Source: an uncultured Rhodopila sp.
GTDB taxonomy: Bacteria; Pseudomonadota; Alphaproteobacteria; Acetobacterales; Acetobacteraceae
DNA: 64,000 nt
Direction: 5' to 3'
NCBI GenBank assembly: GCA_903932145.1
Contig: CAIZFE010000035.1
Span: 62,001 to 126,000 of the forward strand
The position numbers were made by a program, and so were the translations under genes. Shown piece by piece: positions 27,427 to 35,662 of this stretch. The notes below the pieces were generated by a model that had not been told where the DNA came from, did no database searches, and was given only the letters and a program-made list of their open reading frames with translations. Numbering within the stretch: the stretch's first letter is position 1; each line of letters begins with the position of its first letter.

Positions 27427-28872
27427 TCATGCGGCGGGTTTCGATGCCACCGCCCGGTCGCGGTGTCCGGACAGTTCCGCCCCCGCCTGCCTGTCCAGGC
27501 GCGTTGCCAGCAGCGGCGCCAGGAACGACACGGCGGCGACGAACAGGAACGCGACGGAGAAATCCGGCAGCATCGGTTCGGCATGGCCGGTAACGCTGAT
27601 GGATGCCGCCAGCGCCGCCGCCGATACAGCGATGCCGAGCGTCAGCGACATTTGCTGGAACGTCGTGTAGAAACTGGTCGCCGCACTCATGTCCTCGCGC
27701 GGGACGTCGGCATAGGCGATGGTGTTGTAGGCCATGAACTGCAACGACTGGAAAAATCCGTTGGCGATCAGCACGCCATAGATCAGCGGCAACGGCCAGT
27801 CTGGCCGGAACGCGGCGCTGAGCGCCAGCAACGTGTTTGCGAGCGCTCCGACCCAGATCAACACGGTGCGGAAGCCCAGTTGCTTCAGGAACCACGGCGC
27901 GCAGGTCCGCATCATCAGCGAGCCGATCGACGACACGAACGTGATCAACCCGCTGTTGACCGCCGACAGGCCAAAACCGAGCTGAAACATCATCGGCATC
28001 AGGAACGGCATTGCTCCCACGGCAATACGCGACAGCGAGCCGCACAGCAGCGACATCCGGAATGTGGTGATGTGCAATAACCGAAAATCCAGCATCGGCC
28101 GGAGCGTGCGGCGGGCGTGGAACCAGTAAAGGGCCGCCGATGTCGCGCCCACACCCAGTAGAGCAGCGACGATTCCGGCTGACCCGGCGCCTCTGCTGGC
28201 GACCTCGATCCCGAACATCAGGCAGGCCAGCGCGGTGCCCGACAGAAACAGGCCGCGCAGGTCGAATTTGGTGCGCGCCGGTTCCTTCATCTCATCGATG
28301 AAGATCGTCACAAGGGCGATCCCGGCGAGGCCGATCGGCACGTTGATGTAGAAGATCCAGTGCCAGGACAGATAGGTGACAATGAACCCGCCGACCGGCG
28401 GTCCGACGATCGGGCCGATCGTGGCGGGTATCATCAGCCACGCCATCGAGCGCACCAGTTCGGCCTTCGACACCACCCGCAGCATCACCAGCCGGCCGAC
28501 CGGCGACATCATCGCGCCGCCCGCGCCTTGTAGCATCCTCGCCGCCACCAGCGCCCACAAGGTCGGCGCCTGCGCGCACAGGATGGACCCCAGCGTGAAA
28601 AGCGCGATGGCGGCGCGGAAAGTGGAGCGGGAGCCGAACCGGTCGGCGATGCGCCCGCTGGCCGGGATGAACATCGCCAGGGTGAGCAGATAGGAGGTCA
28701 GCGCGATATTCATGTGCAGCGGGTCGGCGTCGAAGCTGCGCGCCATGGCCGGCAGCGCGGTCGCCAGCACGGTGCCGTCGAGTTGCTCCATGAACATCGC
28801 GCTGGCGACGATCATCAGCACGGTGCGCGGGCGGGCGTGACGGTCGGTGTTAATACGAGGCTGGTCAGTCAT
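27427..28872 (-). CDS. MFS drug-efflux transporter, DHA2 family (EmrB/QacA-like)
   Basis: Proton-driven exporter of 481 residues with about fourteen predicted helices. FMEQLDGTVLATALPAMA is the DHA2 motif D1 in helix 1. GRIADRFGSRS follows as motif A after helix 2, and RMLQGAGGAMMSP as motif B in helix 4. These identify the drug:H+ antiporter-2 group that includes EmrB and QacA. No EmrA-type adaptor is adjacent, so it may work alone in the inner membrane. The start MTDQPR was chosen because upstream codons, though open, lack transporter features. It is divergent from a CoA-transferase gene 109 bases away. Confidence 0.92.
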   Translation of the reverse strand: MTDQPRINTDRHARPRTVLMIVASAMFMEQLDGTVLATALPAMARSFDADPLHMNIALTSYLLTLAMFIPASGRIADRFGSRSTFRAAIALFTLGSILCAQAPTLWALVAARMLQGAGGAMMSPVGRLVMLRVVSKAELVRSMAWLMIPATIGPIVGPPVGGFIVTYLSWHWIFYINVPIGLAGIALVTIFIDEMKEPARTKFDLRGLFLSGTALACLMFGIEVASRGAGSAGIVAALLGVGATSAALYWFHARRTLRPMLDFRLLHITTFRMSLLCGSLSRIAVGAMPFLMPMMFQLGFGLSAVNSGLITFVSSIGSLMMRTCAPWFLKQLGFRTVLIWVGALANTLLALSAAFRPDWPLPLIYGVLIANGFFQSLQFMAYNTIAYADVPREDMSAATSFYTTFQQMSLTLGIAVSAAALAASISVTGHAEPMLPDFSVAFLFVAAVSFLAPLLATRLDRQAGAELSGHRDRAVASKPAA

Positions 28873-28981
28873 CGGATGCAGCTTAACGCGGGCATGCCGG
28901 TTCCGGATACGGGCCGCATGACATTGCCAAGCCGGCGTTCGGCGATGATGCTCGCGCTCACCAACCAATGAGGAAACCAAC

Positions 28982-30166
28982 GTGACACAGGCAACCGGCC
29001 CGCTGGCGGGTGTTCGGGTGATCGACATCACCACTGTCGTGCTGGGTCCGATGTGTGCCCAGACACTCGGTGACATGGGCGCAGACGTGATCAAGGTGGA
29101 GACGCTGCAGGGGGACAGCACAAGGCTGATCGGTCCGTCCCGCACGCCGGGCATGGGCGCGTATTTTGCCAACCTCAACCGCAACAAGCGCAGTCTCGCG
29201 CTCGATCTGAAGAAGCCGGCGGCGCGGGAGGCGATCCTGAAGCTGGTCGAAACCGCCGACGTGTTCGTCCACAACATGCGGATCGGCGCGGCTCAGCGCC
29301 TCGGACTGGATTATGAGACACTGTCGGCGCGCAATCCGAAGCTGATTTACGCCTGTGCATCCGGCTTCCGCAAAGGCAGTTCGATGCAGGAGTTCCCTGC
29401 GTATGACGACCTGATCCAGGGCGTGTCCGGCACCGCGTCGCTCAACGCCGGCCCTGACGGCGCGCCGCGCTATTTCCCCACCGTCATGGTGGACAAGCTG
29501 ACCGGGGTGACGCTGGCCTCGATGATCGGCATGGCGCTGTTTCACCGCGAGCGCACCGGGCAGGGGCAGGAGATCCATTTGCCCATGATGGAAACCATTC
29601 TGTCCTTCATGCTGGTCGAACACATGTGGCACGGCACCCTCGGTGAGCCCGAGAAGGGCCTGACCTACCCCCGCATGATGACGCCGCATCGCCGGCCCTA
29701 CCCGACCAAGGACGGCTATATCAGCGTGATCGCCCACAGCGACGCGCAATGGGGCAAGCTGTTCGAGGCGATGGGCGTCCCGGACCTGATCCACGATCCG
29801 CGATTTCATTCCGTTCCCGCTCGGTCAAAGAACATCGACGCGGTCTATGCCACCCTGACCGAGGGCATGAAGCTGCGAACCACCGATGAATGGCTGAACG
29901 AGCTGCGGCCGGCGGACATTCCATGCGGGAAGGCCAATAGTCTCGATGATTTGTTCACGGATCCGTACTTGGCGGAAACCGGTTATTTCGAAGCCCACGC
30001 GCATCCCGTGGAGGGCGACGTCATCATCCCGGCGATCCCGGCGCGATTCTCCAAAACGCCTCCGAACGTGCACCGCCCCTGGCCACAACTGGGCGAGCAC
30101 ACCCGCGAGATTCTGACTGAGGCTGGATACTCGGCCGCGGAAATCGCATCGATCATGCGGGCCTAA
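28982..30166 (+). CDS. Family III CoA-transferase (CaiB/BaiF)
   Basis: CoA-transferase of 394 residues. LAGVRVIDITTVVLGPMCAQ, GADVIKVETLQGD, YFANLNRNKRSLALDLK and the later VDKLTGVTLASMIG, which carries the expected catalytic Asp, show the family. The sequence differs enough from the enzyme at 14718-15956 to suggest a different acid substrate. Start is GTG with AGGAAA 8 bases upstream. It stands alone, divergent from the efflux pump. No acyl-CoA dehydrogenase or hydratase is near to suggest the pathway. Confidence 0.92.
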   Translation: MTQATGPLAGVRVIDITTVVLGPMCAQTLGDMGADVIKVETLQGDSTRLIGPSRTPGMGAYFANLNRNKRSLALDLKKPAAREAILKLVETADVFVHNMRIGAAQRLGLDYETLSARNPKLIYACASGFRKGSSMQEFPAYDDLIQGVSGTASLNAGPDGAPRYFPTVMVDKLTGVTLASMIGMALFHRERTGQGQEIHLPMMETILSFMLVEHMWHGTLGEPEKGLTYPRMMTPHRRPYPTKDGYISVIAHSDAQWGKLFEAMGVPDLIHDPRFHSVPARSKNIDAVYATLTEGMKLRTTDEWLNELRPADIPCGKANSLDDLFTDPYLAETGYFEAHAHPVEGDVIIPAIPARFSKTPPNVHRPWPQLGEHTREILTEAGYSAAEIASIMRA

Positions 30167-30489
30167 GCCTCGTCGTTCATGCGAGCCATGAGCGGACACG
30201 AGCGTTTTGCCAGGCGCAGACGGTTATACGTTGGCGTTACATCACGGTCGCGTTGACGTATCGACTTCAATGCGACGTGATTTCTCCGGTCGCGCCGGGA
30301 CCGTCATAGTTGTGTTCGCGGAAATCATCGATCGCATCCTGTGGTCTACGATTTCGTGAGTTCACAACAGGCTCCGTGGAATAAGTTTCAAGCACTGATA
30401 AAAGGCCCGGTTTGGCGCCGGTGGCGCTTTGTCGTTTCGGTATAGTGCAACTACGGAACTGTTCCTGGTCCCAAGGAAAAGGCAGGCAG
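30167..30489. other. Intergenic region upstream of the repeat protein
   Basis: About 320 bases with no supported gene. It must contain the promoter of the large secreted protein. A TATAGT hexamer at about 30441 is a possible -10, but no convincing -35 is spaced from it. Confidence 0.4.
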
Positions 30490-33381
30490 ATGGCAAGCAT
30501 TAATTGGACGACGGGCGCGAGTGGCGACTGGAATACAGGCACCCTCTGGAGCTCCGGTACCGTACCGGCCACGGCGGACGATGTGACCATCGACGCGCTC
30601 GCACCGGTGGGGGCCGATTACACGGTCACCATCGCCACAGGCGAATCTGAAATTGTGACCAGCGTGACCTTAAATGCGGTCAACAATTTGGCGGGTGCGA
30701 ACGTAACACCCTATAACGCGGCGGTGCTGGAAATTGACGGCACGCTGACCTTTGCCCCTGGATCCGCCGGATCGATCAGCGGTCCGCCGCAGAATTTTGT
30801 GATTTTGAATGGCGGCACGCTGGTGAATGCCGGCACGGTCTCTGCCTTCGTTCAGGCGAGCGGCAACGCCGTTATCACGGGCACGAACGCTGTTGACATC
30901 TCGAATTACTTGCAAGAAGTGGGCGGCTCAATCACGATCGATACTCCGTCGATCGTTGGCATTGCCGGCACTACATTGTCGAGCGGCTTTTACGAGGCCC
31001 AGGGCACGGGCGCGGTGATTAACCTGGGCGGCCCGCTGCAAAACGGGACTGTCGATATCCAGACCATCGCGGATCCGGGAATAAACGTCTATGACGCGCT
31101 GACCCTCAACGGTCCGACCTCCGAGATCTATGAATGGAATGGCACCGGGTATGTTACGGTCGAATCGACCGTAACCCATGTCGGGGAAAATGCCTTCCTG
31201 GATGTGTACAACGGCCGAGACTATAACACAACCAACGTCCTGAACATTGACGGGGCTTCAGCCGCATACGAGGCCGGGATTTTCAACCTCACGGCCGGCA
31301 CGGTTACGACCGCTGGCTTGAATATCAATAGCGATATCGTTGGCGGCATCAACAACGGCGGCATTGTTCAAGGATCCGCGACGATCGTCGGCCCGGTTGT
31401 CAACAACGGCACCCTGATGGCGCTGCGGCGTGGCGCTCTGGACCTGACCGGCACCATGGACGTGACCGGCAACCTGACCGGCACCGGACTTGTGGAATTC
31501 GATTACAACAACGATGGCGGCACGCTCTATACGACCGGCGCGACGATGGAGCTCAACGGCGTCTCGGCTGGCCAGACGATCATCATGAGTGGCCGCGACA
31601 CGCTTCAGCTTGATAACGTAGCCAACTTTTTCGGCACGATCCAGGCGATGGTCAACGATCAGATCGTGCTGACGGGCCAGACGGTGACCAGCGCCGTGGA
31701 CACCAATGGCACGCTGATGGTGTTTGACGGTTCCCTGAGCGTCGCGTCGCTTGTGCTTGCCGGCAACTACGCCGCGGACCACTTCACTACGACCGGTTCT
31801 ACGATTGCGGTCGCGGCGGGGGCGGCCGTCTCGCCTTCGATTACCGGAGCCGTCGCCGGACAAAGCATTACCGATGCGGCGACTGTGTCACCATTCTCGA
31901 ACATCGCCCTGACGGACCCCAACATCGGTCAGACCGAGACCCTGACGGTCGCTTTGACAGCAACGGCCAACGGTGCCCTGAGTAATGTGGGCGGCGGAAG
32001 CTATAATGCCACGACAGGGGTCTATACGGATATAGGGGCGATGGCATCGGTCATGGCCGATCTGGATGGCCTGGTGTTTACGCCGACCGCCCATCAGGTG
32101 GCGCCGGGTCAGGTCGTTACGACTGGGTTCTCGATCAGTCTTGTGGACTCTGGAATGGCCAGTGCGACCGACAACACCACGTCGGTTATTGCTACGGCGG
32201 GCACCATCGCGCGCGCATCTAATACGGACATCCTGTTCCAGAACGACAGCGGCCAGTTGTCGCAGTGGCAAATGAACGGCCTGGCCGTGACCACGGCCGG
32301 CGGAATTGGGGTGTTACCCGGACCCGCCTGGTTCGCGATGGGCACCGGCAACTTCTTCGGCGACGGCAACACCGACATCCTGTGGCAGAACCTCAGCGGT
32401 CAGGTCGCGATCTGGGACATGAGCGGCGGAACGATCCTGCAAGGCGCCTTCGTCGACGTGAACCCCGGTTCGGCATGGCATATCAAGGCAACCGGCGACT
32501 TCTACGGCGATGGCAAAGCTGACGTTCTGTGGCAGAACGACAATGGCCAGGTCGCCATCTGGGAGATGAATGGCGGAGCCATTGCTCAAGGCAACTTCGT
32601 TGACGTGAACCCGGGCCCGACGTGGCATATTGAGGGAACCGGCAATTTCTATGGCAACGGCGATACTGACATCCTGTGGCAGAACGACAGCGGCCAGGTC
32701 GCGATCTGGGATATGCATGGCGGCCAGATCTCCCAAGGCACGTTTGTTGACGTGAACCCCGGGCCGGCGTGGCGCATTCAGGGAACCGGTGACTTCTACG
32801 GCGACGGCAACACCGACATCCTGTGGCGGAACGACGATGGCCAGGTCGCCATCTGGGACATGCAGGGCGGCACGATCGTTCAAGGTGACTTCGTCGCGGT
32901 TAACCCCGGCCCCGCGTGGCATGTTGAGGCCACCGGTGACTTCAATAACGATGGCAAGACCGATATCGTCTGGCAGAACGACAATGGTCTGGTTGCAATC
33001 TGGGAGATGAACGGCGCCACGATCGCCTCCGGTGCGTTGATCACTAACTCCGATAAATCCTGGACCGCTCTGGGCAGCGATCACAATATGCGGTTCATCT
33101 ACAGTGCCTCCGCCAACGAAACGCTGACCGCGGCGCCGACCACGCCGGACGAGTTCGTCTTCACCAATGCCGCGAGCGGTGCCCACACGATCGCCGGCTT
33201 CAATGCGACACAGGACATCATCGAACTGCCTGGTGCGCAGTTCGCCGGCTTCGCCGCGGTCCAGGCTGCGATCACCGCCACAGCGGGCGGTGCGATGATT
33301 AATCTGGGCAATTCCACTTCGTTGCTGCTCTCAGGGGTCGATGCCACCACGTTGCATGCCAGCAATTTCGCCCTGGCGTGA
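30490..33381 (+). CDS. Large secreted protein with beta-strand and FG-GAP/VCBS-like repeats
   Basis: Protein of 963 residues, low in charge and rich in Gly, Thr, Asn and Val. It begins MASINWTTGASGDWNTGTLW without a Sec signal. Residues 1 to about 570 read as a beta-helical or autotransporter-like fold. Residues about 580-873 are six tandem units of 49 residues, each with DILWQN, GQVAIW and GDFYGDG. The GDFYGDGNTD piece resembles the calcium-binding loop of FG-GAP/VCBS repeats. The tail (FVFTNAASGAHTIAGF, DIIELPG, SNFALA) looks like a type I secretion signal. It may be an adhesin or extracellular matrix protein. Upstream in-frame codons were rejected because a purine-rich GGCAGG site precedes this ATG. 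No secretion genes are adjacent. Confidence 0.85.
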   Translation: MASINWTTGASGDWNTGTLWSSGTVPATADDVTIDALAPVGADYTVTIATGESEIVTSVTLNAVNNLAGANVTPYNAAVLEIDGTLTFAPGSAGSISGPPQNFVILNGGTLVNAGTVSAFVQASGNAVITGTNAVDISNYLQEVGGSITIDTPSIVGIAGTTLSSGFYEAQGTGAVINLGGPLQNGTVDIQTIADPGINVYDALTLNGPTSEIYEWNGTGYVTVESTVTHVGENAFLDVYNGRDYNTTNVLNIDGASAAYEAGIFNLTAGTVTTAGLNINSDIVGGINNGGIVQGSATIVGPVVNNGTLMALRRGALDLTGTMDVTGNLTGTGLVEFDYNNDGGTLYTTGATMELNGVSAGQTIIMSGRDTLQLDNVANFFGTIQAMVNDQIVLTGQTVTSAVDTNGTLMVFDGSLSVASLVLAGNYAADHFTTTGSTIAVAAGAAVSPSITGAVAGQSITDAATVSPFSNIALTDPNIGQTETLTVALTATANGALSNVGGGSYNATTGVYTDIGAMASVMADLDGLVFTPTAHQVAPGQVVTTGFSISLVDSGMASATDNTTSVIATAGTIARASNTDILFQNDSGQLSQWQMNGLAVTTAGGIGVLPGPAWFAMGTGNFFGDGNTDILWQNLSGQVAIWDMSGGTILQGAFVDVNPGSAWHIKATGDFYGDGKADVLWQNDNGQVAIWEMNGGAIAQGNFVDVNPGPTWHIEGTGNFYGNGDTDILWQNDSGQVAIWDMHGGQISQGTFVDVNPGPAWRIQGTGDFYGDGNTDILWRNDDGQVAIWDMQGGTIVQGDFVAVNPGPAWHVEATGDFNNDGKTDIVWQNDNGLVAIWEMNGATIASGALITNSDKSWTALGSDHNMRFIYSASANETLTAAPTTPDEFVFTNAASGAHTIAGFNATQDIIELPGAQFAGFAAVQAAITATAGGAMINLGNSTSLLLSGVDATTLHASNFALA
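32227..33108 (+). repeat. Six tandem in-frame repeats of exactly 147 bases
   Basis: The GAC/GAT of the 'DILWQN' codons occurs at 32227, 32374, 32521, 32668, 32815 and 32962, an exact 147-base period (49 codons). Units two to five are most alike in DNA as well as protein; the first and last are more diverged. The constant length suggests expansion by unequal recombination under selection for fold. Confidence 0.93.
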
Positions 33382-33426
33382 GCCCCGGAGTCTGAACCGT
33401 CGATTACCATGTGCTGTTGTTTGGTG

Positions 33427-33452
33427 GGAGCCGCCTTCAAAAAGGGCGCTCC
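33427..33452 (+). terminator. Possible weak terminator after the repeat protein
   Basis: GGAGC and CCTT pair with AAGG and GCTCC around a short loop, with two mismatches inside the stem. A T-rich stretch follows about 15 bases later. It lies 46 bases after the stop codon. Confidence 0.3.
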
Positions 33453-33613
33453 GACCGAACATTTCAGATTTTATTCTATTCTTTTGCTGTATGTGCCTCT
33501 TGTCGACAGTCGGCTCGGATTCAATTAAAAGCGGAATTAGATTTCGATCTTATTGGCTGATAATCGATGTCGCGAGGTAGAGTTAGCCCAAAATTGCTAA
33601 CGTCGGATGCGTC

Positions 33614-34654
33614 TCACCCAGCCAACTCCCGCCGCACGATGGCCGCCCCCTCAGCCAGCGCACGCAACTTGCCGAAGGCAGACGCCCGGGTCAGATACTT
33701 CATCCCGCAATCCGGCGCCGGCACCAGCTTCTCGGCCGGCACGTAACGCAGTCCGTCCCGTATCCGTGCCGCAACCGTCTCCGCCGCTTCGACCCCGGCA
33801 TCGCCCAGGTCCAACACACCCAGCATCACCGTCTTGCCCGCCAGTTCCCGCAGCACGCCCAAATCCAGCCGTGGCTGCGCCGCCTCGATTGATATCTGCT
33901 GCGCGATGGTGCCGCCAAGCTCCGCCAGGAAGTCGTAGCCGCTGGGCTTTTCCGCCACGACGGCGGCATAGCCAAAACAAACATGCACCACTGTCGGCCC
34001 CTCGATCCCCTCCAGCGCTCGGTTGATCGCCTTGATGCCGTAACGGATCGCCTTGTCGGGGGCCGTGCGAACCCAGGGCTCGTCCAGTTGCACCACATCG
34101 ACGCCGGTCGCCTTCAGCGCCCGCAGTTCTTGGTTGACCGCGATGGCGTAATCCATCGCCAGTTCTTCCTCGTCCTGATAAAAGTCGTTCTGCACTTGCC
34201 GCGACAGCGTGAACGGCCCCGGCAGCGTGATCTTCGTCGCCCGTGTGGCGTTGTCCCGCAGGAACACCGCGTCCCGCGTCTCCACGCCCGACACCCGGCG
34301 GATCGGCCCAACCACCCGAGGCACCTGCGTCACCCGGCCGGCCTTATTCGTCAGTTCCCCCGGCCGGTCGCCGTCGATCCCCTCCAGCGCCATGGCGAAG
34401 CGGTTGGAGTAGCTTTCGCGCCGGATCTCGCCATCGGTCACGATGTCGATCCCGGCCCGCTCCATATCGCGGATCGCCAGGATCGTGGCGTCGTCCTGCG
34501 CCTGTTCCAGCAATGCCTCCGGCACGCGCCACATATCGTGCGCATGGGCACGAGGCACCCCGTGATGGTGCAGCGTGGCGCGATCCACCAGCCAGTTCGG
34601 CTGCGGATAACTGCCGACAACGGTGGTCGGCAACAGATGGGTTGGATACGGCAT
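33614..34654 (-). CDS. Cobalamin-independent methionine synthase-like protein (MetE C-terminal domain)
   Basis: Single-domain MetE-like protein of 346 residues, about half of true MetE, which has two such barrels. VVGSYPQP opens the family. Zinc ligands are visible as HVC in VVHVCFGY and Cys in APDCGMKYL, with VVQLDEPW between them, as in the catalytic domain of MetE. The family includes core methionine synthases and methyltransferases for unusual donors, so the methyl donor is uncertain. GGAGG lies 8 bases before the ATG. It is divergent from the CitE-like lyase with 84 bases between. A second member at 45249-46424 is coupled to a PLP enzyme. Confidence 0.88.
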   Translation of the reverse strand: MPYPTHLLPTTVVGSYPQPNWLVDRATLHHHGVPRAHAHDMWRVPEALLEQAQDDATILAIRDMERAGIDIVTDGEIRRESYSNRFAMALEGIDGDRPGELTNKAGRVTQVPRVVGPIRRVSGVETRDAVFLRDNATRATKITLPGPFTLSRQVQNDFYQDEEELAMDYAIAVNQELRALKATGVDVVQLDEPWVRTAPDKAIRYGIKAINRALEGIEGPTVVHVCFGYAAVVAEKPSGYDFLAELGGTIAQQISIEAAQPRLDLGVLRELAGKTVMLGVLDLGDAGVEAAETVAARIRDGLRYVPAEKLVPAPDCGMKYLTRASAFGKLRALAEGAAIVRRELAG

Positions 34655-34738
34655 GAAACGGAACCTCCGGCACGCACGATTGCACCATGCGGCACATCCT
34701 CGCAAACTCCAGGCGAAACGCCCAAGGAGACCAGACCA

Positions 34739-35623
34739 ATGTGGCCCATTCGATCCGCCCTGTTCGTGCCCGCCCATCGCCGCGACTGGGTCGGCAAGGC
34801 CATTCGCGTATCTCCCGGCGCTGTCGTACTGGACATCGAGGATTCCGTGCCGCCACAGTTCAAGCCGCAGGCAATGGCGCATCTCAAAAGCGAAATCCAC
34901 GAACTGCGGGATGCAGGCGTGGGCGCATTCGTCCGCATCCAGCCTCTGTATGACGGGACCGAAGCCGAGATCGACGCGGCCGTCACCGACGGCCTGACCG
35001 CCATCGTGCCGCCGAAAGTGTCGTCAGCCGACGAAATCCGCCGCCTGCACGATCTGTTAAGCTATGCCGAAGGCCGCGCCGGTGTCGCGCATGGCAGCGT
35101 CGGAATCCTGCCCCTGCCGGAGACAGCGCAGGGCATGTACGATGCCTACCACCTCGCTAAAGCCAGTCCCCGCGTGCGCGGCATCCACGGCGCCTTCAGC
35201 GGTCCGGTGTCCGGCGATTTCGCCCGCGCCTTCGGATTTCGCGCGACCAGCGGCGGCGAGGAACAACTGTATCTCGCATCGAAAATGGTGTTGGACAGCC
35301 GCGCGGGCGGGGCGATGTATCCGATCGCAGGCATTTTCGGGGTTGCGCAGGACGATCTGCCGGCGGTGGAGCGGCTGATCCGCCGCGCCCGCGACATTGG
35401 TTATACCGGGGTCGCGGTGATGCATCCCTCGCATGTCGCCATCGCCAACGCGGTGTACCGCCCGACCGCGGAAGAAGTGGCCTATTTCAAAGGCTTGCTG
35501 GAGGCGTTCGACGCAGCCGAGAAAGCCGGCCTGGGTGCCGTGACGTATCAGGGTGCGATGATCGACTATGCGATGCTGCCCATGGCGAAAGAACTGCTCG
35601 CCGAGGCTGGCCGGAACCGATAG
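34739..35623 (+). CDS. CitE-like CoA ester lyase (HpcH/HpaI aldolase family)
   Basis: TIM-barrel carbon-carbon lyase of 294 residues. RSALFVPAHRRDWVGKA, GAVVLDIEDSVPP with the metal-binding acidic residues, FVRIQPL, ILPLPETAQGM and GVAVMHPSHV follow the CitE/malyl-CoA lyase pattern. Substrates in this family are malyl-CoA, citramalyl-CoA or beta-methylmalyl-CoA. No citrate lyase alpha or gamma subunit is near, so it acts alone and not in a citrate lyase complex. AAGGAG lies 10 bases before the ATG. pepN starts 39 bases after its stop. Confidence 0.88.
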   Translation: MWPIRSALFVPAHRRDWVGKAIRVSPGAVVLDIEDSVPPQFKPQAMAHLKSEIHELRDAGVGAFVRIQPLYDGTEAEIDAAVTDGLTAIVPPKVSSADEIRRLHDLLSYAEGRAGVAHGSVGILPLPETAQGMYDAYHLAKASPRVRGIHGAFSGPVSGDFARAFGFRATSGGEEQLYLASKMVLDSRAGGAMYPIAGIFGVAQDDLPAVERLIRRARDIGYTGVAVMHPSHVAIANAVYRPTAEEVAYFKGLLEAFDAAEKAGLGAVTYQGAMIDYAMLPMAKELLAEAGRNR

Positions 35624-35662
35624 CGTCCCCACATTCAAGCCCGATCAGACGCCGGAGATAGC

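Noticed and set aside
14718-30166. Two CoA-transferases, a dienelactone hydrolase and a CitE-like lyase as one catabolic cluster
   Set aside because: They lie on different strands with unrelated genes between them and no shared operon, so a common pathway is not supported.
32227-33108. Regular repeats considered as a CRISPR array
   Set aside because: The 147-base units are contiguous, in frame and translated; there are no unique spacers or cas genes.
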